From assembly GCA_902772605.1 (NCBI GenBank), contig CACYBG010000343.1, forward strand, positions 1 through 7,316: a stretch of DNA of 7,316 nt. The letters are read 5' to 3'. Positions 1 through 7,190 of this stretch are shown piece after piece. Every line of letters starts with the position of its first letter. Position 1 is the stretch's first letter. The stretch is from an uncultured Spirochaetaceae bacterium (GTDB lineage: Bacteria; Spirochaetota; Spirochaetia; Treponematales; Treponemataceae). The position numbers were made by a program, and so were the translations under genes. Below the pieces are notes generated by a model. The model had not been told where the DNA came from, made no database searches, and saw only the letters and a list, made by a program, of their open reading frames with translations.

Positions 1-3000
1 CTCTGGGCACTCGGTTTTTATTCTGCAGAATCTGCAATCGAGGCGATGTATAAAATCATATCAAAAGGTAAAAGAAATCAGCTTTTGGTTGCAGCTTATT
101 ACAACAGTTCCCTTTACAGCAGAAAGCTTTACTCATGTGCCGCGGAATATGTCGTTGAAAATCATGCCGATGACATTGAACTTATTGCGGCTTTTCTTCC
201 GACCTACCTTGACAATTTCAATGCATTCCACATCATCTGGTACAGGGAAGATTATCCTTCGCAATACCATTTTCCTTCCGATTACGACGCGCCTCCTGAA
301 AAATGGTTTGACGGTGACATTGAAAAAGCAAAAAAACATGCCGGCATACTTTACGGACTCTTTCAAAAACTCGGGAAAGGAAAGGCTCCGAAAATTTTCG
401 AACACTGTGCGTTTCCCTGGAACACGGTCAGCATTTCAAAATCGGACATAGCAATGAGGCTGAGCGTAATGGCTGTCATCATCCCAGGTTCAGTTCCAAA
501 AGATGTCGCTTACGAAATGATTGAAAATGCGGAAGGTCTCGGAGGTACGGTAATGAGACGATTACTGAACCCCCGTGAAGACAAGGATGACAAAGACTTT
601 ACCGTGCACGCGCTTACAAACAATGATTTAAGAAGAAGCGCTGCAAAAATGCTTGAGGAAGTTTCGATTACCGACGAGGAATGCATGTACATTGAATCTC
701 TGCTCCGCTATAAAAATGAAGAGCTGAGACTGATTGCCACAAATATGATTGCAGAAAGATCGGATAAAAATTTCGCAACTTCCATAAGGCGTCTTATTGC
801 CGGAAAAAGCGAGGGCGAAAGATTTTCAGGACTTAATTTCGTAAACCGACTCAAAAGAAAAGACGAGTCACTTGGCCATGCAGAATTGGATTGGGAACAA
901 TTTAAGGAAGATGTGGCGGCAATAAAAAATCCATCGCAAAAAGAAGAGATTCTCATAAAAAATCTGCTTGAAGAAAAAGACGAGAGTGAATCTTCAAAAG
1001 ACTTTGCCCCGTCAGTCGAATCCCTTTATGATGAAAACGACATAACCAGGATTAACGTTTCTGAAATTGATTTGGATACGAGCTTAATCGACAGAATTAC
1101 CGACTGCAATAAAAAACAGCTCATTTCAATTTTGGAAGAATTCGACAGGCTCATGATTTCCCATCGCGACGATCAGTATCAGGATTTTGAAGGAAACGAC
1201 CATCGACTCGGCGAAAAGGGGCGTTATGATAAAGGTGGAATAATCTACTCGACAACGGCAGACAGATATACTCTTCCCCGCACAATCGACATGCTGCCAT
1301 TTCCCGAACTGTGGATGAATTTTTACAATGATTACATAAAGGATCCGACAATTCTGTTCCAGCTTTTTTTCCTGAAATTCCTTCACAATCAGAAAAACAC
1401 GATTCTTTCATCGCTTCTAAAGAAAATGGATTCGGAACCAGAGTCTCCAAAAATCCTGAAGATTGAAAAAATACTTTTCGGAAATCTCTGTCAGGTAAAT
1501 ACGAATGATTTTGAATATTTTTTACAGGATGAAAATCAATTCATGCAAACCGCATTCCATACGGTAATCCAGCATTTGATCGGTTCTTTCTGCAGCATCG
1601 ATTTCTTCAAAAAAATAAAGCGCAGTCTTTTCTGTAAAATCCTCAGGGATGTAACCGCCGACGATTTATGGTTTTCAATAAAATCATCCGAAAAAAACAT
1701 CGAAAAATTTACATTGGAATATGTAAGTGGATTCACCGCCCTAATTACGATGCTTGACGGATACATAAGACTGCAAAAAGAAGATGAGAAATCAGACGAA
1801 GAATTTAAGGAATGGTTCAAGCTGAACTATGCCCTTGCGTTGCATGCCGATTATGCAGGCAGGACTGATGGAATCGACAGGATGAATCGAGTATACAATC
1901 ATACAAACGATGACCTGAACAATTTGAATCCCGACGATTATTTCCGTGCCTATAAACTCGGACTGATAAATCTGAATTCAGTTTATTACGGAATCATCAA
2001 AATCAACACGATTAGAAAAAGTTTCAGCTACAAGCCGTTCATTTTTTCCGAGGACAAAGAGTTCTTTAAAATCTACATGCGGATTCATGACACAATCATC
2101 CAGAATGAACTCAGGCGCGGTGACGAGGATTCCACTTGCTCTGCTTTTGTTAGTGCAGTCCGTGTCGTTTATGGAGCCGAAAATGTCCTGCGTCTAATTC
2201 AGGGATTGGGAAGCACACCGTTCGAACGAGGTCTTGTCGTTACGATTGACAACAACATATTTTATTATTACAAAATCCACAGGGGAAGGACATATAATTT
2301 TTCACATCTCATTGCAGCAAGCCGTCCCTCAAAGGATGACAGTGCAGAAAAAATGATTGAGCTCGTCGCAAAATACAAAATCCCCGAACAGAAGCTTTAC
2401 GACCTTGCGATGTACAACACGAACTGGATTCCATTTTTATCGCATGTCCTCTCTGTACCGCAGCTTGAAAGCGGATGCTATTATTTTATTGCACACATGA
2501 AGGAATCATGGTGTGACAAAAGGGACGCAACACGCATTGCAAAATTCACGCCGCTTACGATTGAAGAACTTGGAAAAGGTGCGTTTGATTTGGATTGGTT
2601 TACCGAAATCTACGCTGAACTTGGAGATGAAGTTTTCGGCAAACTGTATCAAAGTGCAAAATATATTACCGACGGAGCAAGACATGCAAGGGCAAGAAAA
2701 TTTGCGGACGCGGCTCTTGGAAAAGTTACTGAAGAAGAATTGGAGACGGAAATAAAGCGTGCACGAAACAAGGATCTTTTGATGAGCTATCCCCTCATTC
2801 CGATTACGCAAAATGGAGATGCGTTCAACGAAAGGATTCTTCATCGCTACGAGTTCATTCAGGAATTCAAAAAGGAAAGCAAACAGTTTGGTGCACAGAG
2901 AAGACAGAGTGAAAGTGAAGCAGTGGAAATTGCATTGGAAAATCTTTCGCGCTCGGCAGGATATAGCGACGTTAACCGCCTCAACCTGAACATGGAAAGT

Positions 3001-4269
3001 GCACTCATTGATAAAGTACGCGAAGTTTTTGAATGGCAGAAAATCACCGGTGAAAAAGATGCAGACTATGAAATTCGCATTGCAGTAAACGAAGAGGATG
3101 GAAAGCCTGCAATTGAATGTCGAAAGGAATCATCTGATAAAATCTTAAAGAGCATTCCGGCTTCAATAAAGAAAAACACTCAATGCACAAACATTCAGGA
3201 CGTTCACAAAAGACTCAGGCAGCAGCATGAACGCACAAGATCAATGTTCGAAAATTTCATGACGGAACAAGTGACTGTTTCGGCAAACGAAATGGCAATG
3301 CTGTTGAAAAATCCCGTTGCAAGTCCAATCGTTTCAAAGCTTGTGTTCATAGACGAAAATAAAAACACCGGGCTCATTTCCGAAAAGAATGGAAAAATCA
3401 CCCTTACTGATTGGGACGGTTCAAAAAAATCACTCGCAAAGGAAAGCCCCATCCGAGTTGCACATGCTTATGATCTGTACATTGGAAAGCGATGGCACGA
3501 ATGGCAGAAATTCATTTTCGAAAACAAAATCGTTCAGTCGTTTAAGCAGGTGTTCAGGGAACTCTATGTAAAGCTTGATGAGGAATTGGACAAGGACAGA
3601 AGCTTCATGTTTGCCGGAAATCAGATTCAGCCCAGAAAAGCAGTTGCCGCATTAAAAGGCAGACGGTGGATTGCAGACTATGAATCGGGCTTACAGAAGG
3701 TTTTCTACAAATACAACCTCATCGCCGAAATTTACGCACAGGCAGATTGGTTCTCTCCGGCGGATATTGAATGTCCCGCCATTGAATGCGTCTGTTTTTA
3801 TCCGAGGCGTTACGAAAGCAAAAAAGACAATACTATAAAAATCCGGGACTTGGATCCAATTCTCTATTCGGAAATCATGCGCGATGTTGACCTTGCAGTG
3901 AGCGTTGCACATGCAGGAAGCGTTGATCCTGAGTCAAGCCATTCGACAATGGAATTGCGCCGAGCAGTCTGTGAATTTACCCTGCCCCTATTTAAAATCG
4001 ACAACGTTCGTTTTGAAAAGAATTTCGCATTCATCAAGGGGAGCCGTGCGGAGTATTCGGTTCATCTTGGAACAGGACTTGTACACAAAACTGCAGGCGG
4101 AACAATCAACATTGTGGCTGTCCATTCCCAACAGAGGGGAAAACTTTTCCTTCCTTTTGTTGATGAGGACCCGAAGACGGCGGAAGTGCTCACTAAAATC
4201 CTCATGCTCGCAAGGGATGAAAAGATTAAGGATCCATATATCCTGGACCAAATCAATGAAGAAGTTTAG
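1..4269 (+). CDS. DUF4132 domain-containing giant protein (5' partial, runs off the left edge)
   Basis: This is the C-terminal 1422 residues of a DUF4132-family protein (E. coli YehI/MolR relatives); no biochemical activity is established for the family. Residues here are numbered from the ATG at 46. The frame is open back to base 1, encoding LWALGFYSAESAIEA directly before that Met, and no well-spaced ribosome site precedes it, so the true start lies outside. Roughly residues 180-280 are short amphipathic helices that look HEAT/ARM-like, followed by an acidic, Ser-rich linker near 303-320. The family C-terminus is well preserved: LLKNPVASPIVSKLVF from 1086, VAHAYDLY and WHEWQ near 1138-1150, a GRRW block near 1205, WFSP-IE-P-IE near 1240, then the DUF7737-like end with SEIMRDVDLAVSVAHAG near 1275, S-H-S-T-M-E-L-R-R at 1298-1306, HSQQRGKLFLPF from 1360 and DEDPKTAE. 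There is no signal peptide or membrane segment, so it is probably cytoplasmic. Its stop is 14 bases before the next gene. Relatives often sit with MoxR AAA+ and VWA genes, which suggests a scaffold or client-handling role (inference). Confidence 0.88.
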   Translation, partial: LWALGFYSAESAIEAMYKIISKGKRNQLLVAAYYNSSLYSRKLYSCAAEYVVENHADDIELIAAFLPTYLDNFNAFHIIWYREDYPSQYHFPSDYDAPPEKWFDGDIEKAKKHAGILYGLFQKLGKGKAPKIFEHCAFPWNTVSISKSDIAMRLSVMAVIIPGSVPKDVAYEMIENAEGLGGTVMRRLLNPREDKDDKDFTVHALTNNDLRRSAAKMLEEVSITDEECMYIESLLRYKNEELRLIATNMIAERSDKNFATSIRRLIAGKSEGERFSGLNFVNRLKRKDESLGHAELDWEQFKEDVAAIKNPSQKEEILIKNLLEEKDESESSKDFAPSVESLYDENDITRINVSEIDLDTSLIDRITDCNKKQLISILEEFDRLMISHRDDQYQDFEGNDHRLGEKGRYDKGGIIYSTTADRYTLPRTIDMLPFPELWMNFYNDYIKDPTILFQLFFLKFLHNQKNTILSSLLKKMDSEPESPKILKIEKILFGNLCQVNTNDFEYFLQDENQFMQTAFHTVIQHLIGSFCSIDFFKKIKRSLFCKILRDVTADDLWFSIKSSEKNIEKFTLEYVSGFTALITMLDGYIRLQKEDEKSDEEFKEWFKLNYALALHADYAGRTDGIDRMNRVYNHTNDDLNNLNPDDYFRAYKLGLINLNSVYYGIIKINTIRKSFSYKPFIFSEDKEFFKIYMRIHDTIIQNELRRGDEDSTCSAFVSAVRVVYGAENVLRLIQGLGSTPFERGLVVTIDNNIFYYYKIHRGRTYNFSHLIAASRPSKDDSAEKMIELVAKYKIPEQKLYDLAMYNTNWIPFLSHVLSVPQLESGCYYFIAHMKESWCDKRDATRIAKFTPLTIEELGKGAFDLDWFTEIYAELGDEVFGKLYQSAKYITDGARHARARKFADAALGKVTEEELETEIKRARNKDLLMSYPLIPITQNGDAFNERILHRYEFIQEFKKESKQFGAQRRQSESEAVEIALENLSRSAGYSDVNRLNLNMESALIDKVREVFEWQKITGEKDADYEIRIAVNEEDGKPAIECRKESSDKILKSIPASIKKNTQCTNIQDVHKRLRQQHERTRSMFENFMTEQVTVSANEMAMLLKNPVASPIVSKLVFIDENKNTGLISEKNGKITLTDWDGSKKSLAKESPIRVAHAYDLYIGKRWHEWQKFIFENKIVQSFKQVFRELYVKLDEELDKDRSFMFAGNQIQPRKAVAALKGRRWIADYESGLQKVFYKYNLIAEIYAQADWFSPADIECPAIECVCFYPRRYESKKDNTIKIRDLDPILYSEIMRDVDLAVSVAHAGSVDPESSHSTMELRRAVCEFTLPLFKIDNVRFEKNFAFIKGSRAEYSVHLGTGLVHKTAGGTINIVAVHSQQRGKLFLPFVDEDPKTAEVLTKILMLARDEKIKDPYILDQINEEV

Positions 4270-4270
4270 G

Positions 4271-4276
4271 AAAGGA
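4271..4276 (+). promoter_or_regulatory. Ribosome binding site of the 148-residue protein gene
   Basis: AAAGGA lies just after the TAG of the DUF4132 gene and about 8 bases before the ATG at 4284. It supports that start and translation from the same mRNA as the upstream gene. No promoter-like sequence is visible in the 14-base spacer. Confidence 0.7.
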
Positions 4277-4283
4277 AAAATCC

Positions 4284-4730
4284 ATGAAAATTTCAGTGAA
4301 TGTAAAAAGCCTGGGGGCGCGACGTGCCTCTGTGAATGAAAGCGAGTTTGAATTGCCATGCACTCCACAGGACATCTCTACCGTTAAAGATTTTCTTGAT
4401 GCGGTTACGGAAGTCTGTGTATTACAGTATACAAAACGACAGAATGAAAGCGAAATTCTCAAAGTGCTCAGTGCAGATCAGATAGATGAGAAATCTTTTT
4501 CCGGGAAAATAGGCTTCGATGTAAACTACGGAACAAAATCTCCGGTCCTGAGCAAAGCAAAGGAAAACACGCGACAATGTTATCAGGACGGAATCTTTGC
4601 GTTATTCATCGACGGAAAAGAAATCAGCGGACAGGACAATTCACTCCCACTGGACACTCCTCTCGAAATCCATGATGGAAGCAACGTAACCTTTATCCGC
4701 CTTATGATGCTTGCAGGCAGGATGTGGTAA
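4284..4730 (+). CDS. Small hypothetical protein, predicted ubiquitin-like beta-grasp fold, cotranscribed with the DUF4132 gene
   Basis: I do not recognise this 148-residue protein as a named family. It has no signal peptide or membrane helix and is probably cytoplasmic. By eye the order is strand (ISVNVKSL, 3-10), strand (ASVNESEFELP, about 15-25), helix (TVKDFLDAVTEVCVLQYTKR, about 33-52), a mixed segment of about 50 residues, strand (GIFALFIDGKEI, from about 104), and a final strand pair (LEIHDGSNVTFIRLMMLAG) before a short R-M-W tail. This beta-beta-alpha-beta-beta order, with a DG turn and an ...LAG near the end, resembles MoaD/ThiS and other ubiquitin-like proteins (inference). It lacks a terminal Gly-Gly, ending G145-R-M-W148, so a sulfur-carrier or conjugation role is doubtful as it stands; a binding module is more likely. 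The 14-base spacing and good ribosome site imply cotranscription with the DUF4132 gene and a possible partnership. The ORF is certain; the fold is tentative. Confidence 0.8.
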   Translation: MKISVNVKSLGARRASVNESEFELPCTPQDISTVKDFLDAVTEVCVLQYTKRQNESEILKVLSADQIDEKSFSGKIGFDVNYGTKSPVLSKAKENTRQCYQDGIFALFIDGKEISGQDNSLPLDTPLEIHDGSNVTFIRLMMLAGRMW

Positions 4731-4739
4731 GAAAGCCGC

Positions 4740-5492
4740 TCATTTTTCCATGGCGATTTTTAGGCAGCATTCGAAAACGCATCTGTCGCCTTCCTTGATA
4801 TGGACAAAAGTTTTTCCGGGACACTCCGAATCATCACGCCGATAAACCCGAAGGTTCTGTCCCTCTTTACTTTCGCCTGTATAATGGACTTCCAAATCCG
4901 TAACTTCATGATTAAGCAGGAAATCGTCGGTAAAAACGCTCAATGCAAGCTTAATGTATTCAATGTTGTTCATGTGGCGGGACATGTCGATGTGGCAAGA
5001 ACGGACCGTCTGCTCAAAAACAAATTCATTCTCGTTAAAATCAGAAGGAAATCGTTCAAACGATTCGTTGAATACGGCATTCGGAAAACCTTCTTTCGGA
5101 TAAGTTAACGTTGTTATTTTAACAGGTCGATGCGTTTCCAGACTAAGTATGCAAGCCTCCTGATTTGCAATCAAAAGCCGTTTTCCATCCGTATCGATGA
5201 TTTCCGTATTTATATGCGTCCGCATTCCAAGGTTATCCACCGGGAAAGTTCTTGCGACAACAATTTCTCTCCAATCAGGACGACGCTCAAAATGCACCTT
5301 CGTCTTCGTAAACACCCAAAATACATTGAACTGCTCACGATAAACCACTCCATCACAGTTCATTGCACCAAAACATTCGGTTAAATTATCCTGTACAAGC
5401 AGCAAGGACTGAGCCACACCCATTCTCACGGAAGAATCAATAAAGGCAGAAGATATCTCTCGCTGGGATTCAAAAATCATTTTGTTTTCCAT
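4740..5492 (-). CDS. Acyl-ACP thioesterase (FatA/FatB-like, double hotdog)
   Basis: This enzyme is predicted to hydrolyse acyl-acyl carrier protein in the cytoplasm, releasing a free fatty acid and ending chain elongation. At 250 residues it has the usual length of bacterial members of this family. The N-terminal hotdog covers about residues 5-125, with family-like SVRMGVAQSLLLVQD and a WVFTKTKVHFERRPDW stretch. The C-terminal hotdog covers about 155-248 and carries the signature D169-M-S-R-H173-M-N-N176-I-E-Y179, where D169 and H173 match catalytic positions of plant FatA/FatB. The Asn usually found between them (D-x-N-x-H) is Ser171 here. E207 in YTGESKE fits the catalytic Glu before the plant Cys position, which is Ser here. 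The start at 5492 is the longest; Met5 is an alternative preceded by GGAAAA at a workable distance. The gene begins 14 bases after the upstream exported-protein gene and ends 9 bases from the convergent plus-strand gene. Substrate chain length cannot be read from the sequence. Confidence 0.9.
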   Translation of the reverse strand: MENKMIFESQREISSAFIDSSVRMGVAQSLLLVQDNLTECFGAMNCDGVVYREQFNVFWVFTKTKVHFERRPDWREIVVARTFPVDNLGMRTHINTEIIDTDGKRLLIANQEACILSLETHRPVKITTLTYPKEGFPNAVFNESFERFPSDFNENEFVFEQTVRSCHIDMSRHMNNIEYIKLALSVFTDDFLLNHEVTDLEVHYTGESKEGQNLRVYRRDDSECPGKTFVHIKEGDRCVFECCLKIAMEK

Positions 5493-5498
5493 AATGAC

Positions 5499-5527
5499 AT
5501 TATACGCTACCTTTCTGAAAATGGGAA
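5499..5527 (-). promoter_or_regulatory. Possible promoter of the thioesterase gene (perfect -10)
   Basis: On the minus strand TATAAT occupies 5504-5499. A weak -35, TTCCCA (4 of 6 matches to TTGACA), lies at 5527-5522 with a 17-base spacer, inside the end of the upstream gene. A start 6-8 bases downstream would fall on or beside the A of the ATG at 5492, giving a leaderless mRNA, or a 12-base leader if Met5 is used. The match may be chance in AT-rich DNA. Confidence 0.35.
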
Positions 5528-6991
5528 CAGCGGAAGCGAATCGGTTATCTCTTTTGAAAGCGGATCAAGATGCATAAAGTTCAAGCGTATTTTCTTTAGC
5601 CTGCATCCAAAATCCCATTTAGGAATTTCAATAGGTTCGACCTTCACGTTCTTCTCCCAATATTTAAGTTCACTATCGTAGGCATCAGCTGCATCAGGAT
5701 CAGTCGGGCAGGCAATGGGATTGAAATCTGTTTTTTTCATTTCAACATGATTTGAATCCTGCGTTTCTCCGTCAATCAGATAAGTGTATGCAACATGACC
5801 GATTCCGTCAGCCTCATAAAAGTTTTCTCCTGAACAGAAATATTTATCATCAATATGGGCGAATTGCTTGAAATCATAATCCTTGCAGTTTCCATACATT
5901 TTTTCGTAAAGCTTATTTCCGTCCCAATCCATGAAATAGGAAATGCAATTTACTTCTGCATGTTTAAATGAATCCGGCTCATACCTTGTCCTGTGTCCAA
6001 AGTAAAGGATGCCCTCGTCAGAAACCATCGGCTTGCAGAAATTGAAGGAATCGTCCGAATAGCTTTCGTCCGTCATATATGAGCACACGAATTTTCCATC
6101 GCCCGAAAAACGCAGTGCATAAGAAATATTGTGACCGTTGCCTTGATTTTCCATGCTGCACTTAACCAGAAGCGTTCCATCAGCATCAGGTCCGTTCGCC
6201 CCTTCCACATTCGTCTGAGTAAAGCTTTCCAAATTGATGTACATGATATCGGAGCCAGAGTATTTGCATCCCAGACATTTTTCATATTCCAAATCCTTTG
6301 AAAGCTGAAGGACTGCCTTTTTTTCATAGTTCAAGCCGATTCCGAAATAGACTTTATCGCCGGCAGCAGCAAGACCGAGAAGCTCATCATTCTTCTTCGT
6401 ATAAACCGAAACTGCATTCTTTAAATTTCCATCCAAATCAAAAGACATGAGGTAAAGGTCCCAACCGGTTTCTTTGAAATTAGTCTGACCGTCGAATGCA
6501 ACGTAAATCCTATCCTTACCGTTGAATGCATAACGCTGCGACTCATAGGCCCTTTGATTTTTCAGGCTGTAGGATTTGTATGCCGTAATCTTTCCATCCT
6601 TAATCTTGATGAATGCAAATCGATTGTCCGAGAAAGCAGAATAAACGGTAAGAATGATTTCGTTCGGTCCGATTGCATACAGTTTCAAAAAATCATAGTG
6701 CGAATAATGTTCATCGAATTCATAATTTTTAAATCCTTCGACATCAATCTGAAAAGTCGAATCGTATTTATTGTTCACGAATTTATTTATGTAAATCGGC
6801 GTTCCTTTTCCAAGGTCGGTATGATTCATTGCAAGCACGGCTTCATAAACCGTATTCCCGTACGACACCATGTCCATTTCCATGGAAGTATAGGATTTCA
6901 GTTCGTTTACCTTCACCGCATCTTTTCGACCGCCTGCAAAAAGCCCCGCGCACATAAACAGCGAAATTAAAATCAACAGAATTTTTTTCAT
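5507..6991 (-). CDS. Exported protein of unknown function, predicted beta-rich (possibly beta-propeller)
   Basis: I do not recognise a named family for this 494-residue protein. A signal peptide is clear: K2-K3, then the hydrophobic run ILLILISLFMCAGLFA, then G-G-R-K-D. Signal peptidase I cleavage after Ala19 fits best. Cys14 lies in LFMC, but Met at -1 is a poor lipobox, so a lipoprotein is possible but less likely. The mature chain shows repeated short strands joined by D-G, N-G or G-D turns, such as RIYVAFDG (161), GDKVYFGIG (211), GTLLVKC (272), GILYFGHR (327) and DDKYFCSG (381), often followed by aromatic or charged strands; spacings of about 50-60 residues would suit propeller blades (inference). 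Ten cysteines lie between 239 and 463 and none earlier in the mature chain. The start is set by GAGGGAG seven bases upstream. A promoter and the MCP terminator precede it, and the thioesterase gene follows after 14 bases, probably on the same transcript. It is likely periplasmic or surface-located. Confidence 0.85.
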   Translation of the reverse strand: MKKILLILISLFMCAGLFAGGRKDAVKVNELKSYTSMEMDMVSYGNTVYEAVLAMNHTDLGKGTPIYINKFVNNKYDSTFQIDVEGFKNYEFDEHYSHYDFLKLYAIGPNEIILTVYSAFSDNRFAFIKIKDGKITAYKSYSLKNQRAYESQRYAFNGKDRIYVAFDGQTNFKETGWDLYLMSFDLDGNLKNAVSVYTKKNDELLGLAAAGDKVYFGIGLNYEKKAVLQLSKDLEYEKCLGCKYSGSDIMYINLESFTQTNVEGANGPDADGTLLVKCSMENQGNGHNISYALRFSGDGKFVCSYMTDESYSDDSFNFCKPMVSDEGILYFGHRTRYEPDSFKHAEVNCISYFMDWDGNKLYEKMYGNCKDYDFKQFAHIDDKYFCSGENFYEADGIGHVAYTYLIDGETQDSNHVEMKKTDFNPIACPTDPDAADAYDSELKYWEKNVKVEPIEIPKWDFGCRLKKIRLNFMHLDPLSKEITDSLPLFPFSER

Positions 6992-6998
6992 ATGCTTT

Positions 6999-7005
6999 CT
7001 CCCTC
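6999..7005 (-). promoter_or_regulatory. Strong ribosome binding site of the exported-protein gene
   Basis: On the minus strand GAGGGAG lies 7 bases before the ATG at 6991. This is close to a perfect Shine-Dalgarno sequence and fixes the start at the lysine-rich signal peptide. Confidence 0.85.
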
Positions 7006-7020
7006 TTATTTTATTTAAAT

Positions 7021-7048
7021 ATTATACAATTTATTTTATAAAAGTTAA
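7021..7048 (-). promoter_or_regulatory. Predicted sigma70-type promoter for the exported protein-thioesterase unit
   Basis: A perfect TATAAT lies on the minus strand at 7026-7021. The best -35 candidate is TTAACT at 7048-7043 (4 of 6 matches to TTGACA) with a 16-base spacer. Transcription would begin near 7014, leaving a leader of about 23 bases that contains the GAGGGAG ribosome site. It lies just after the MCP terminator, where a new transcription unit would be expected. The surrounding DNA is very AT-rich, which lowers certainty. Confidence 0.55.
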
Positions 7049-7050
7049 AC

Positions 7051-7085
7051 GATGTTTCATGATTTTTCCGAAAGAAAAAAACATC
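7051..7085 (-). repeat. Imperfectly spaced inverted repeat next to the promoter
   Basis: GATGTTT at 7051-7057 and AAACATC at 7079-7085 form a 7-base dyad with a 21-base centre, abutting the predicted -35 region. It could be an operator or a weak extra hairpin after the MCP terminator, but the short arms and AT-rich surroundings mean chance is possible. Confidence 0.3.
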
Positions 7086-7090
7086 ATCAC

Positions 7091-7121
7091 AAAAAAAAGG
7101 AACAGAAAAAATCTGTCCCTT
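7091..7121 (-). terminator. Intrinsic (rho-independent) terminator of the MCP gene
   Basis: Read on the minus strand, AAGGGACAG (7121-7113) pairs with CTGTTCCTT (7105-7097) to give a 9-bp stem with one G-U pair and a 7-base loop ATTTTTT. A T tract follows at once: minus-strand bases 7098-7091 are all T. It lies about 70 bases past the MCP stop codon and before the next promoter, exactly where a terminator would be expected. Confidence 0.88.
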
Positions 7122-7190
7122 ATTAAAAAAAATTCAAAAACTTCTGCAATCAAACCACAGGCGAAAATGGACGGAAGATAAAGTTCTTCA

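Larger units (their letters stand above)
7006..7190. other. Intergenic control region between the MCP and exported-protein genes
   Basis: This AT-rich spacer of 185 bases holds the MCP terminator, a 7-base dyad and a predicted promoter, in that order along the minus strand. I find no believable gene or RNA gene in it. A 64-codon open frame crossing it on the minus strand overlaps the MCP end and terminator and looks spurious. Confidence 0.7.

Noticed and set aside
3988..4368. A 126-codon minus-strand open frame, and a 144-codon plus-strand frame at 3905-4339.
   Set aside because: Both lie inside or across the highly conserved end of the DUF4132 gene and the start of the next gene, with no family-like protein sequence; they are shadows.
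4737..4761. A CGCT...GGCG hairpin followed by ATTTTTA as a plus-strand terminator.
   Set aside because: The stem is only 4 pairs, one of them G-U, with an 11-base loop, and lies within the thioesterase coding sequence; too weak to call.
4800..5384. Plus-strand open frames of 102 and 84 codons opposite the thioesterase.
   Set aside because: The minus strand there encodes a clear acyl-ACP thioesterase, including its active-site motif, and the plus-strand translations look random.
6945..6956. A lipobox at LFMC in the exported-protein leader.
   Set aside because: Met just before the Cys is a poor fit to the lipobox, and the hydrophobic core continues past it to a better signal peptidase I site at LFA-GG. 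It is kept only as an alternative.
6554..6970. A 138-codon plus-strand open frame opposite the exported-protein gene.
   Set aside because: The minus-strand frame has a signal peptide, strong ribosome site and promoter; the plus-strand translation has none of these.
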